This document shows, piece by piece, positions 8,488 to 16,518 of a stretch of DNA of 64,000 bases. A program made the translations under genes and the position numbers. Every line of letters starts with the position of its first letter. The first letter of the stretch is position 1. This DNA is from Chryseosolibacter histidinae. Lineage in GTDB: Bacteria; Bacteroidota; Bacteroidia; Cytophagales; Cyclobacteriaceae. The notes under the pieces were generated by a model that was not told the DNA's origin, ran no database searches, and saw nothing but the letters and a program-made list of their open reading frames with translations. The DNA is taken from the NCBI RefSeq assembly GCF_018598225.1, contig NZ_JAHESF010000006.1, positions 1-64,000 on the forward strand. The letters run 5' to 3'.

Positions 8488-9087
8488 CTAGCCACCAAAA
8501 TGATACCTGAAACCAAGTGTAGGTGAGAACGATGACACGCCAAACAAGATGGTGGTATTCTTGTCGTCATCGGCGTCCTTATTAGGGTCGTAAGACTGAA
8601 TGGCGAAACCCGAAATGGCAAAGTCAAGTGCCCAATGCTCGTTGAAAAAATAAGCAAAGCCGGGAGAAATTGCAAAAGTAGTAGTTCCGGTTTTCGTTTC
8701 ACCGCCAGGTGTAATATCAGTTTTTCCGCTGCCGATGGTGAAGCTGGCCTGTCCGAAGAATGCAAACTTGTCGTTAGACGTGAACTTATAATAACGTGCG
8801 AACGGACCGAAGCTGAAAGAGCTTCTTTCAGTCTTGCTGACGCCATTATCGTCGGTGCTTGAGCTAAAGCCAAGGCTGGCACCTACAGCCAGGTTGTCGG
8901 TAACAAAATAACCAAAGCTAGGTGAAAAAGTAGTGCCTGACTCTTCCAGGTCAGAATTGCCCTGATAGCTGGTGGTATACAATGACAGTGTACCTCCCAC
9001 CATCATGTTTCCCTGTGAAGTCTGGGCATTCACGGAAGTGATCACTAAAGCACTCATTAAAAGAAAAAGAATTGTTACTTTTTTCAT
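8488..9087 (-). CDS. Outer-membrane beta-barrel protein
   Basis: A 199-residue secreted barrel. Signal peptide MKKVTILFLLMSALVITSVNAQ, then eight or so amphipathic strands such as MMVGGTLSLYTT, FSPSFGYFVTDNLAVGASLGF, FGPFARYYKF and the C-terminal strand FSPTLGFRYHFGG. The pattern fits the small OmpW/OMP_b-brl family of eight-stranded barrels. Loops are Gly, Ser, Asp and Thr rich. It is 27 bp upstream of the PorT-like gene and 65 bp downstream of urocanate hydratase, all on the minus strand. No specific function can be read from the sequence. Confidence 0.83.
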   Translation of the reverse strand: MKKVTILFLLMSALVITSVNAQTSQGNMMVGGTLSLYTTSYQGNSDLEESGTTFSPSFGYFVTDNLAVGASLGFSSSTDDNGVSKTERSSFSFGPFARYYKFTSNDKFAFFGQASFTIGSGKTDITPGGETKTGTTTFAISPGFAYFFNEHWALDFAISGFAIQSYDPNKDADDDKNTTILFGVSSFSPTLGFRYHFGG

Positions 9088-9152
9088 ATTTAGTTAGTAG
9101 AAATTTGGTGTCAAAGCTATGGAATGATTGTGTTTCGTGAAGAAATTTAAGT

Positions 9153-11165
9153 TCAATGGATGATGTCTTTCAATAAAGCGTCGTTAACAGCGTTAGGCAG
9201 CGTCACCGTCAGCAGCTCATTCTTTGCTACTGCTTTTTGGATGGCCGCAATAGCGTTGGGGTTCCTGGCCCAGGCCCTGCGTGCAATACCATTATTGACA
9301 TCGAAATGAAGCATGTTGTTCAAATTTTGAGAGGCCTGCTCACTCCCATCCAATATCATACCAAATCCTCCGTTGATCACTTCACCCCATCCTACTCCGC
9401 CGCCGTTGTGGATAGAAACCCATGTCGCTCCCCGGAATGAGTCTCCTATAACATTGTGGATAGCCATGTCTGCAGTGAACCGCGAGCCATCATAGATATT
9501 GGAAGTTTCGCGGTACGGGCTGTCCGTTCCAGACACATCATGGTGATCGCGACCCAGTACAACGGCTCCTATCTGTCCTTCTGCGATCGCTTTGTTGAAC
9601 GCCCGCGCAATGCGGATCCTTCCCTCGGCATCGGCATAGAGAATGCGCGCCTTCGATCCCACTACCAGCTTGTTCTCTTTTGCCTGTTTGATCCAGCGAA
9701 GATTGTCTGACAGTTGTCCCTTGATTTCGTCAGGCGCTTCGTTGAGCATCTCCTGCAGCACGTTGGCGGCGATCATGTCGGTTTGATCGAGGTCTTCCTG
9801 TTTTCCGGAGGTGCAAACCCACCTGAAAGGACCGAAGCCGAAATCGAAGCACATGGGTCCCATGATATCCTGCACATAAGATGGATACCTGAAGTTGATG
9901 CCGTCCGGCGCCATGATCTCGGCCCCGGCGCGGGAAGCTTCCAGCAGGAAGGCGTTTCCGTAGTCAAAGAAGTAAGTGCCTTTTGCTGCGTGTTTGTTGA
10001 TGGCCGATGCATGCCTGCGCAGCGACTCCTGCACCAGTGTTTCGAATTTTTCCGGATCGGCGGCCATCATGCGGTTGGCTTCATCGAAGCTGAGGCCCGC
10101 GGGATAATATCCACCAGCCCAGGGGTTGTGCAGCGACGTCTGGTCAGAGCCCAGGTCTACAAACACACCGGCGTCATGCAATGTTTCCCATACTTCTACC
10201 ACGTTGCCCTGATATGCGATGGAAACAACTTCTTTGGCTGCCCTGGCCTTCCTGATCCGCTGCACGAGGTCGGTTGGTGTGCTCACGACCTCATCCACCC
10301 AACCCTGGGCGTGTCTTTTTTCCGTGGCTTTGGAATTTACTTCCGCCACCACCGAGATGCAGCCTGCTATTTTTGCGGCTTTGGGCTGGGCGCCGCTCAT
10401 GCCGCCTAGTCCGGAAGAAACAAACAGCTTGCCGCGGAGGTCTTCGCTCCCGCCGATGCGTCTGCCTGCGTTGAGAATAGTAATAGTAGTACCGTGAACA
10501 ATTCCTTGCGGACCGATATACATGTATGAGCCGGCGGTCATCTGGCCGTATTGTGTTACGCCCAGCGCATTGTAACGTTCCCAGTCATCCTGCCGTGAGT
10601 AATTGGGGATCATCATACCGTTGGTCACCACCACACGCGGTGATTGTGATGAAGAAGGAAACAGGCCCAGCGGATGCCCCGAATACATGTGCAGGGTCTG
10701 GTGCTCCGTCATGGTGGCCAGGTAACGCATGGTGAGTAAATATTGGGCCCAGTTCTGAAACACAGCACCGTTTCCGCCATAGGTGATCAGCTCATGCGGA
10801 TGTTGCGCCACAGCGGGATCGAGGTTGTTCTGGATCATCAGCATGATGGCCGCAGCCTGTTTACAACGGTGTGGGTATTCGTTCAAGGCCCGGGCATGCA
10901 TGGCGTAACCGGGCCTGAACCTGTACATGTAGATGCGCCCGTAACGCACCAGCTCGTCATAAAATTCCGGCGCGAGCACCGCGTGATGACGTGGATGGAA
11001 ATAGCGCAGTGCATTGCGCACAGCGAGCTTTTTCTCTTCGGCGGTTAAAATGTCCTTGCGTTTGGGCGCATGGCTTACCGATGGGTCGTAGGTCGTTTTT
11101 TCGGGAAGCTCCTCCGGAATGCCCTGCAGGATCTGATCTTTAAAGGAAAGCTGTGTTGCAATCAT
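9153..11165 (-). CDS. hutU: Urocanate hydratase
   Basis: Converts urocanate to imidazolone propionate in histidine breakdown, using tightly bound NAD+. The 670 residues exceed the usual 550-560 of proteobacterial enzymes; the extra length is an N-terminal extension of about 60 residues and insertions, a form I associate with Bacteroidota. Visible family segments: ITYGGNGAVFQNWAQY at about 125, the Rossmann-like SSGLGGMSGAQPKAA at about 250, and the active-site Cys region FRWVCTSGKQEDLDQTD at about 455. Its ATG overlaps the patatin stop by 4 bases, implying translational coupling. No hutH, hutI or hutG is present in the window. Confidence 0.94.
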   Translation of the reverse strand: MIATQLSFKDQILQGIPEELPEKTTYDPSVSHAPKRKDILTAEEKKLAVRNALRYFHPRHHAVLAPEFYDELVRYGRIYMYRFRPGYAMHARALNEYPHRCKQAAAIMLMIQNNLDPAVAQHPHELITYGGNGAVFQNWAQYLLTMRYLATMTEHQTLHMYSGHPLGLFPSSSQSPRVVVTNGMMIPNYSRQDDWERYNALGVTQYGQMTAGSYMYIGPQGIVHGTTITILNAGRRIGGSEDLRGKLFVSSGLGGMSGAQPKAAKIAGCISVVAEVNSKATEKRHAQGWVDEVVSTPTDLVQRIRKARAAKEVVSIAYQGNVVEVWETLHDAGVFVDLGSDQTSLHNPWAGGYYPAGLSFDEANRMMAADPEKFETLVQESLRRHASAINKHAAKGTYFFDYGNAFLLEASRAGAEIMAPDGINFRYPSYVQDIMGPMCFDFGFGPFRWVCTSGKQEDLDQTDMIAANVLQEMLNEAPDEIKGQLSDNLRWIKQAKENKLVVGSKARILYADAEGRIRIARAFNKAIAEGQIGAVVLGRDHHDVSGTDSPYRETSNIYDGSRFTADMAIHNVIGDSFRGATWVSIHNGGGVGWGEVINGGFGMILDGSEQASQNLNNMLHFDVNNGIARRAWARNPNAIAAIQKAVAKNELLTVTLPNAVNDALLKDIIH

Positions 11166-11917
11166 AAGCGGAAATGATCTGCTGTGAAATTCTCTTTGGT
11201 ATAACGGTAACCTACATCGAAGATCTCTTTCGCCTTGCTCAGGTCGAAACCGGTGTAATACCCTACGTCAGGAGGTTCGATGAGCACGTGACAGAGGGTT
11301 TTGCTTACGGTGGTGCTGCCGCTGATAGCCATCAGCAGGCTGCGCTCGATCACCGACCTGAAATTTTTGAGATTCACATCGGAGCGGATAAAATTGCAAT
11401 GCGAGCCTATGATGAACTGACATTGATCATAGATGGCCTTCACGGGCAAATTGTCGAGCACGCCCCCATCAACGTATAGCCCACCGTTATACTGCACCGG
11501 ATTGAACACCACCGGTACACAGCTCGAGGCCAGGATGGCGGGGATCAGCTCGCCTTGTGTAAAATATTCGATCTTGCCTTTTCTGATCTCCGTGGCCGCT
11601 ATGGTGACCGGGATTTTCAGGGCTTTAAAATCGTTCTCAGGAATGTATTTCAGAAATATTTCGCGGAGACCATCCAGCGATAATAAACCCGTCCACGTCC
11701 AGGCGAGCTTCAGCGACTTGGCCAGGCTCGTTTCACTGATCATCTTCACGATCTCGTCCGGCTTATAACCATAGCTGTAAAGAGAGCCTGTAATGGAACC
11801 TGCGCTGGTTCCCGCAATATAATCGAAAGTGACGCCGAACTCTTCGAGTGCCTTGATCACCCCAAGATGGCATATGCCCCTTGCCCCACCACCGGAAAGT
11901 ACCAGTCCTGTCTTCAT
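11162..11917 (-). CDS. Patatin-like phospholipase
   Basis: A 251-residue cytosolic lipid acyl hydrolase of the RssA/YlbK-like patatin family. The oxyanion-hole loop GGGARG is at residues 9-14, the nucleophile elbow GTSAGS at 36-41 with Ser38 as nucleophile, and the catalytic Asp150 in YVDGG completes the Ser-Asp dyad. There is no signal peptide. It is the middle gene of a three-gene minus-strand operon: 24 bp after the metallo-hydrolase gene and overlapping hutU by 4 bases (ATGA). Why a lipase should be coupled to urocanate hydratase is not clear. Family call is firm, substrate unknown. Confidence 0.9.
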   Translation of the reverse strand: MKTGLVLSGGGARGICHLGVIKALEEFGVTFDYIAGTSAGSITGSLYSYGYKPDEIVKMISETSLAKSLKLAWTWTGLLSLDGLREIFLKYIPENDFKALKIPVTIAATEIRKGKIEYFTQGELIPAILASSCVPVVFNPVQYNGGLYVDGGVLDNLPVKAIYDQCQFIIGSHCNFIRSDVNLKNFRSVIERSLLMAISGSTTVSKTLCHVLIEPPDVGYYTGFDLSKAKEIFDVGYRYTKENFTADHFRL

Positions 11918-11941
11918 CTGTTCAATGTTTCTGATTCAAAC

Positions 11942-12781
11942 TTATAACACCTCTGATAGAGGGAAAGTCCTGTCGAGCCTCACTCCTTTTTCCGTACGCT
12001 TAACGGTACAGCATTCGTTCTGAGCGTCATGCTCGAAGAACAATATATACTGATGATCGGCAGCCTCGTTCAGGAATTTTTCCTTTTCGTCCATCGTGAT
12101 CAGCGGCCTGGTGTCGTAACCCATCACATACGCCAGCGGAATATGGCCCGCCGACGGCAACAGGTCTGCCATATAGCAGATGGTCTTGCCTTTATACCGG
12201 ATCTTCGGGATCATCATTTTATCGGTATGGCCAGACATGTAAGCGATGTCGAACTGCATAAACGGAGACTCGGTGGTGATGTCGATAAAATTCAAATGAC
12301 CACTTTCTTCCATGGGCAGGATGTTCTCGCGGATGAAGCTCGCCTTCTCGCGGGCATTGGGTTGTGTGGCCCACTTCCAGTGATGAACGTTTGACCAGTA
12401 TTTGGCATTTTTAAAGACGAGCTCCAGCTTCCCGCCATTGTATCTGACACCCCCGCCGCAATGGTCGAAGTGCAGATGCGTGAGGAACATATCCGTTACA
12501 TCATTTTCGGAGAAGCCCGCTTTTTTAAGGGAGCTGGTCAGGCTCGCATCGCCATGCAGGTAATAATGGCTGAAGAATTTTGCATCCTGCTTGTCACCGA
12601 TGCCGTTGTCGATCAGGATCAGCCGGTTGCCGTCTTCGATCAGCAGGCAACGCATGGCCCATGTACACAGGTTGTTCTCATCGGCAGGATTGGTCTTTTG
12701 CCAGATGGATTTGGGCACCACACCGAACATGGCACCTCCATCGAGCTTGAAAAAACCGGTATCGATCACATGCAGCTTCAT
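11942..12781 (-). CDS. Metallo-beta-lactamase-fold metallohydrolase
   Basis: A 279-residue cytosolic MBL-fold enzyme. The zinc-binding signature HxHxDH is THLHFDHCGG, with H102, H104, D106 and H107; a further His occurs in YMSGHTDKMM near 205, and FFEHD near 260 supplies a late conserved acid and His. The family includes quorum-quenching lactonases, and the shape here (opening HVIDTGFFKLDGGAMFGVVP) resembles that branch, but substrate cannot be assigned. It is the first gene of the operon with patatin and hutU. The upstream gap holds a heptamer repeat and the accA terminator. Confidence 0.88.
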   Translation of the reverse strand: MKLHVIDTGFFKLDGGAMFGVVPKSIWQKTNPADENNLCTWAMRCLLIEDGNRLILIDNGIGDKQDAKFFSHYYLHGDASLTSSLKKAGFSENDVTDMFLTHLHFDHCGGGVRYNGGKLELVFKNAKYWSNVHHWKWATQPNAREKASFIRENILPMEESGHLNFIDITTESPFMQFDIAYMSGHTDKMMIPKIRYKGKTICYMADLLPSAGHIPLAYVMGYDTRPLITMDEKEKFLNEAADHQYILFFEHDAQNECCTVKRTEKGVRLDRTFPLSEVL

Positions 12782-12940
12782 CTGTCTGTTCGCTTAAGAA
12801 TAAGGTTGGCCATCGCACCATTTTTAACCGGCGGTCTGACAATTCGCGTGAAGTTAATAAGTTTTGCCAGAGTTCTATCAACAAATGTAGTACGTTGATT
12901 ACCAGTTAGTTGTGGTGGATGGTGTGATTTTATGAAGCGC

Positions 12941-13068
12941 GGTGGGAAGGTACGGGGTAAGAAGTACGAGGTACGGAAATGCAGTCGTTGCATCAACGTG
13001 CTTCCTGCAATCGAAGGGCCGCGTAACCTCGTTCCCGATGGCTATCGGGATCGTACCTCGCACCTTTT
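12941..13068. repeat. Heptamer-built inverted repeat, GAGGTAC class, interrupted by a TCCCGAT palindrome
   Basis: Left arm 12946-12975 reads AAGGTAC, GGGGTAA, GAAGTAC, GAGGTAC in 7-base phase. Right arm 13021-13068 carries complementary units (CGTACCT, CGCACCT) but is split by the palindrome TCCCGATGGCTATCGGGA at 13032-13049. It lies between accA and the metallo-hydrolase gene, both on the minus strand. Confidence 0.8.
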
Positions 13069-13082
13069 TAAACCGTGTTAAT

Positions 13083-13113
13083 AAAAAAAGCCGCCTTCAA
13101 TGAAAGCAGCTTC
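13083..13113 (-). terminator. Rho-independent terminator of accA
   Basis: On the minus strand AAGCTGCTTTCA pairs with TGAAGGCGGCTT (12 positions, with G-T pairs) and is followed by a T-run, 25 bp after the accA stop codon. Confidence 0.85.
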
Positions 13114-13137
13114 TCATATCTATGCTCCGAACTAAGT

Positions 13138-14088
13138 TTATTCGCTCACCACGCCCATTGCGCAGAATTTATCGATGCGCTGCTGGATGCGGTCTTCGCT
13201 GCTTAGTTTTTCGAGCTCTTTGGTGTATGTGAGGATAACTTTTTTTACTTCGGCGGCCATCCATTTCAGATCGGTGTGAGCACCACCGAGGGGTTCTTTT
13301 ACAATACCGTCGATGAGCTTTTGCTGGAGCATATCTTTCGCGGTAAGCTTCAACACTTCCGCTGCCTGTTCTTTGTAGTCCCAGCTGCGCCAGAGAATGG
13401 AAGAGCATGACTCGGGTGATATTACCGAATACCAGGTGTTCTCAAGCATGAGCACGCGGTCACCGATGGCAATGCCCAGCGCTCCACCCGATGCACCTTC
13501 ACCGATGACGATGCAGATGACGGGCACTTTGAGCATGAACATCTCCTTGAGGTTTCGGGCAATGGCTTCACCCTGTCCGCGCTCTTCTGCTTCGAGGCCT
13601 GGAAAGGCGCCGGGAGTGTCAATGAAAGTTACGATTGGCTTGTTAAATTTTTCAGCGAGCTTCATCAGTCGCAGGGCTTTCCTGTAACCTTCAGGGTTTG
13701 CCATACCAAAATTCCGGAGCTGACGTTGCTTCGTGTTGCGGCCCTTCTGCTGCCCGATAAGCATAAAGGTTTTGCCATCAATGCTGCCGAAGCCACCGAT
13801 CATCGCTTTGTCGTCAGATACGGTTCTGTCGCCATGAAGCTCGATGAAATCAGACGTTATTTCGTAAATATAATCGAGGGTGTAAGGCCTGTCCGGGTGG
13901 CGTGATACCTGTACGCGTTGCCAGCCCGTCAGATTTTCAAAGGTCTCTTTCTTTAATTCCAGGATCTTCTTTTCAAGCGCTTTGATGGCCGCCTGCACTT
14001 CCTTATCACTATCGCGGGCAAGGTGCTTCATGTCGTCAAGCTTGGCTTCCAGCTCTGCGATAGGCTTTTCAAAATCTAAAAGGTTCAT
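13138..14088 (-). CDS. accA: Acetyl-CoA carboxylase carboxyltransferase subunit alpha
   Basis: Cytosolic alpha subunit of the carboxyltransferase that moves the carboxyl group from biotin-BCCP to acetyl-CoA, giving malonyl-CoA for fatty acid synthesis. The 316-residue length is typical. The N-terminal coiled coil ([16 protein letters not shown]) is followed by [27 protein letters not shown], the acyl-CoA-binding [33 protein letters not shown] and a C-terminal helical tail. No zinc-binding accD lies nearby. It has its own terminator at 13083-13113. Call certain. Confidence 0.97.
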   Translation of the reverse strand: MNLLDFEKPIAELEAKLDDMKHLARDSDKEVQAAIKALEKKILELKKETFENLTGWQRVQVSRHPDRPYTLDYIYEITSDFIELHGDRTVSDDKAMIGGFGSIDGKTFMLIGQQKGRNTKQRQLRNFGMANPEGYRKALRLMKLAEKFNKPIVTFIDTPGAFPGLEAEERGQGEAIARNLKEMFMLKVPVICIVIGEGASGGALGIAIGDRVLMLENTWYSVISPESCSSILWRSWDYKEQAAEVLKLTAKDMLQQKLIDGIVKEPLGGAHTDLKWMAAEVKKVILTYTKELEKLSSEDRIQQRIDKFCAMGVVSE

Positions 14089-14255
14089 GGGCTCGTCTGT
14101 AGGTTAATAATCCTGCACAAAAATAAGAGAATTTCGAAATTGCATATTCAGGGGGCCTAAACCGCCGCAAAACAGGTAAATACGAGGATTTTTGGGCCAT
14201 CCCTACAACGTGGCTGACACCGGCAGCCCATGCGGGACACCCACCTGCTTTAAAC

Positions 14256-14292
14256 AAAAAAGCAGCTACGTCCGTCTAACGTAACTGCTTTT
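14256..14292. terminator. Orphan bidirectional terminator hairpin
   Basis: AAAAGCAG (14258-14265) and CTGCTTTT (14285-14292) pair, with an inner ACGT/ACGT match, and the minus strand continues into a T-run. It lies about 170 bp upstream of accA with no coding gene before it. Confidence 0.7.
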
Positions 14293-14457
14293 GGTAACGC
14301 CATCAATCTTAGGAGTTCCCATAGGGTAAGATCGAGGCGTGATCTTGACATCCAAAAAAGGCGGATTCAAGGTTTACGAAGGTAAAGCATAAAGTGAAGC
14401 GAACGTGATCTCCTGTTAATTTTTTTGTGGAAACAATTTGGCACCACGCAGCAAATG

Positions 14458-14501
14458 AGTGTCTAAACATCTTTCAAAAAAATCAGTGTCTAAACATCTT
14501 T
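14458..14501. repeat. 17-bp direct repeat
   Basis: AGTGTCTAAACATCTTT occurs at 14458-14474 and exactly again at 14485-14501, a 27-bp step, in a gap about 160 bp upstream of the 14661 gene. It could be a pair of protein binding sites or a scar; nothing else identifies it. Confidence 0.7.
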
Positions 14502-14660
14502 TGCCAATACAACAGCTCTGAAAAAAATACGTGCCCCCTACATCCATTCGTCTAGGGTTTCCGTTTGATCAACGGCATAAATCTTCTGTCTATCCGAAAA
14601 TCGTGCACGTATACCCGGTTAACTTTATAAATTCATAGAACCTAAAGTCATTGAAGCCTC

Positions 14661-15095
14661 ATGAGAGTCAGTCACGAAGAAAGCGGCATCTTTTACGATA
14701 TCCTTGAAGAGAAAGGAAATTTCAGGTTGATCGACTCCAGCACCAACCGGTCGTACAATTTTAAGGAAGCTTACGAAGCACTCTGGGCAACCATCGAGCT
14801 GATGCGCAACCTCAGCTTCGACATCCTGGCCGAGATGCAGCTCCAGGAGATCATGAAACGCTCACACGTATCGTTGAGCAGCATTCCAAGATCTGTGCTG
14901 CAAGTGTTGAAGAAAGAAAAGATCAGCCGCACCCATTACGATCAGATCTTTCTCAGGCTGCTTTCGCAATACCGCAGCGGCATTCAGGCCATCGCCTTCA
15001 GCAACAAGACCAATTTCATCATCGATCATGAGGTCATGTTCCTGCTCCGGAAATTTTCAGGCTTAAGCCTCAGCGTTCCCGCTGCTCGCGCCTGA
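14661..15095 (+). CDS. 144-residue hypothetical protein
   Basis: An unrecognised soluble protein from ATG 14661. No signal peptide or membrane helix. It is mostly helical and alternates charged and aliphatic residues; the middle (VSLSSIPRSVLQVLKKEKISRTHYDQIFLR) could form a small helix-turn-helix-like unit, but no signature supports DNA binding. The gene stands alone on the plus strand between a large gap with a direct repeat and the DUF4097 gene. Base composition looks like that of its neighbours. Function unknown. Confidence 0.65.
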   Translation: MRVSHEESGIFYDILEEKGNFRLIDSSTNRSYNFKEAYEALWATIELMRNLSFDILAEMQLQEIMKRSHVSLSSIPRSVLQVLKKEKISRTHYDQIFLRLLSQYRSGIQAIAFSNKTNFIIDHEVMFLLRKFSGLSLSVPAARA

Positions 15096-15342
15096 TAAAA
15101 AAATCTTTTGGCTCCCGGGCGGAGCATGCAACCATTCATTTCCTGCTGCAGTCTTTTGTGCCGATACTTGAACCTGGTTCATCGCGCTAAGCCGTGACTG
15201 TCCGGATCCGTCCAGACGGTTTGTAAATCTGGACATTCATTTACACTCCTGGAGTTGAAAGCTGCTCCTGGCGCGTGTTTGCCGGCGTGGCATGTGGATT
15301 GGGAACAGGCATCGGATCCATCATAAAACTTATCCAAACACT

Positions 15343-16368
15343 ATGAAAAAGATTCTTGTTCTTTTCTTTGCCATTACCCTGGTGATTGCGGCCAGCGCCC
15401 AGTCAAACGAAGGCCTGTACATGACCAAATCACTGGCCAAGGAGTCCATCAGTGAGGTTATGGCCAGAACTTCCGGCGGCGGTATTTCCATTACCGGCGT
15501 AGACAACAGCGACGCACGCGTGGAAGTATACATCACCTCCAACAAGGGTGCCCAGCTTTCAAAACAGGAGATCAAAGAGCGGCTGGAAGCAGACTATGCG
15601 CTTACCGTGTCCGTTGCAGGCAACAAGCTCACGGCCACTGCCGAGCCCCGCAACGACATCAACTGGAAGCAGGCACTGACCATCTCGTTTACCATCTATG
15701 TGCCTAAGAACGTTAGTACCGATCTCCATACGAGCGGTGGTGGCATTGACCTGGCCAACCTCACGGGCACGCATGAGTTCTCTACCAGCGGCGGCGGCCT
15801 TCGGATCAAAAAGCTGAGCGGAAAAACCAACGGCAAAACTTCGGGTGGCGGCATTACTGTGATCGACACTAAAGGAGACATCAGGCTTTATACCAGCGGT
15901 GGCGGTATCGATGCGGATAACTGCAATGGACAGATCACCCTGAGAACTTCCGGCGGACCTATCAACATGAATCTGCTGGACGGAACCATCGAAGCCGAGA
16001 CGAGCGGAGGCTCTGTTCGCGGCCGCGATATCAAGGGCGAGCTGAGAGCGCACACTTCCGGTGGCGGTGTCACCCTGCGCGGATTGGCCTGCAGTATAGA
16101 CGCCTCTACCAGCGGTGGCAGTATTGAAGTGGAGATCAGGGAGCTTGGTAAATTCGTTACCGTTTCTAACTCAGGCGGAAATATCGACGTGGAAATGCCG
16201 GGAGACAAAGGGCTGGACCTGAAACTTCGCGGCAACAAGATCAGGACCAGCAACCTCAATAATTTCAGTGGAGACAAGGACGACGACAGGATCGAAGGAA
16301 AGATCAATGGTGGCGGCGTTCCTGTGAGCATCCGCACCAGTGGAAATGTTTCTTTAGCACTGCGGTAA
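15343..16368 (+). CDS. DUF4097-type beta-helix protein with TSGGG repeats
   Basis: A 341-residue exported protein (signal peptide MKKILVLFFAITLVIAASAQ). ATG 15343 is chosen over 15292 because it starts exactly at the signal peptide. After residue 40 the chain is a run of about eleven repeats of roughly 20 residues, each opening with TSGGG or a variant (TSGGGISI, TSGGGIDL, TSGGGLRI, TSGGGITV, TSGGPINM, TSGGSVRG, NSGGNIDV), as expected for the right-handed beta-solenoid of DUF4097/putative auto-transporter-adhesin-head proteins. Likely sits in the periplasm or on the outer surface. Family members often accompany anti-sigma factors, but none is adjacent here. Function unknown. Confidence 0.85.
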   Translation: MKKILVLFFAITLVIAASAQSNEGLYMTKSLAKESISEVMARTSGGGISITGVDNSDARVEVYITSNKGAQLSKQEIKERLEADYALTVSVAGNKLTATAEPRNDINWKQALTISFTIYVPKNVSTDLHTSGGGIDLANLTGTHEFSTSGGGLRIKKLSGKTNGKTSGGGITVIDTKGDIRLYTSGGGIDADNCNGQITLRTSGGPINMNLLDGTIEAETSGGSVRGRDIKGELRAHTSGGGVTLRGLACSIDASTSGGSIEVEIRELGKFVTVSNSGGNIDVEMPGDKGLDLKLRGNKIRTSNLNNFSGDKDDDRIEGKINGGGVPVSIRTSGNVSLALR

Positions 16369-16369
16369 A

Positions 16370-16516
16370 AGTAGGCAGTAGGCAACCGATCGCAAGCGAT
16401 GGTAGCAGTAGGCAACGTGTAGTCAATGGATTCGACGAGCTGATTTCTGGTCAAGGAATAGTCGTTGAACTGTTCGGCACTGTTGCCTATTGCTCTTTTG
16501 CCTACTGCCTACTGGT
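16370..16516. repeat. Heptamer-built inverted repeat, AGTAGGC class
   Basis: Left arm 16370-16416 contains AGTAGGC units and a small inner hairpin around GATCGCAAGCGAT; right arm 16482-16516 contains complementary GCCTACT units. It fills the gap between two convergent genes and ends 2 bp before the stop codon of the minus-strand kinase. Confidence 0.85.
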
Positions 16517-16518
16517 TC

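Larger units (their letters stand above)
14089..14660. other. 572-bp gap with an orphan terminator and a direct repeat
   Basis: No gene is supported here. It holds a strong bidirectional hairpin at 14256-14292 with no coding gene directly before it on the minus strand, and a 17-bp direct repeat at 14458-14474 and 14485-14501. A short untranslated RNA on the minus strand ending at the hairpin is possible but unproven. Confidence 0.5.
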
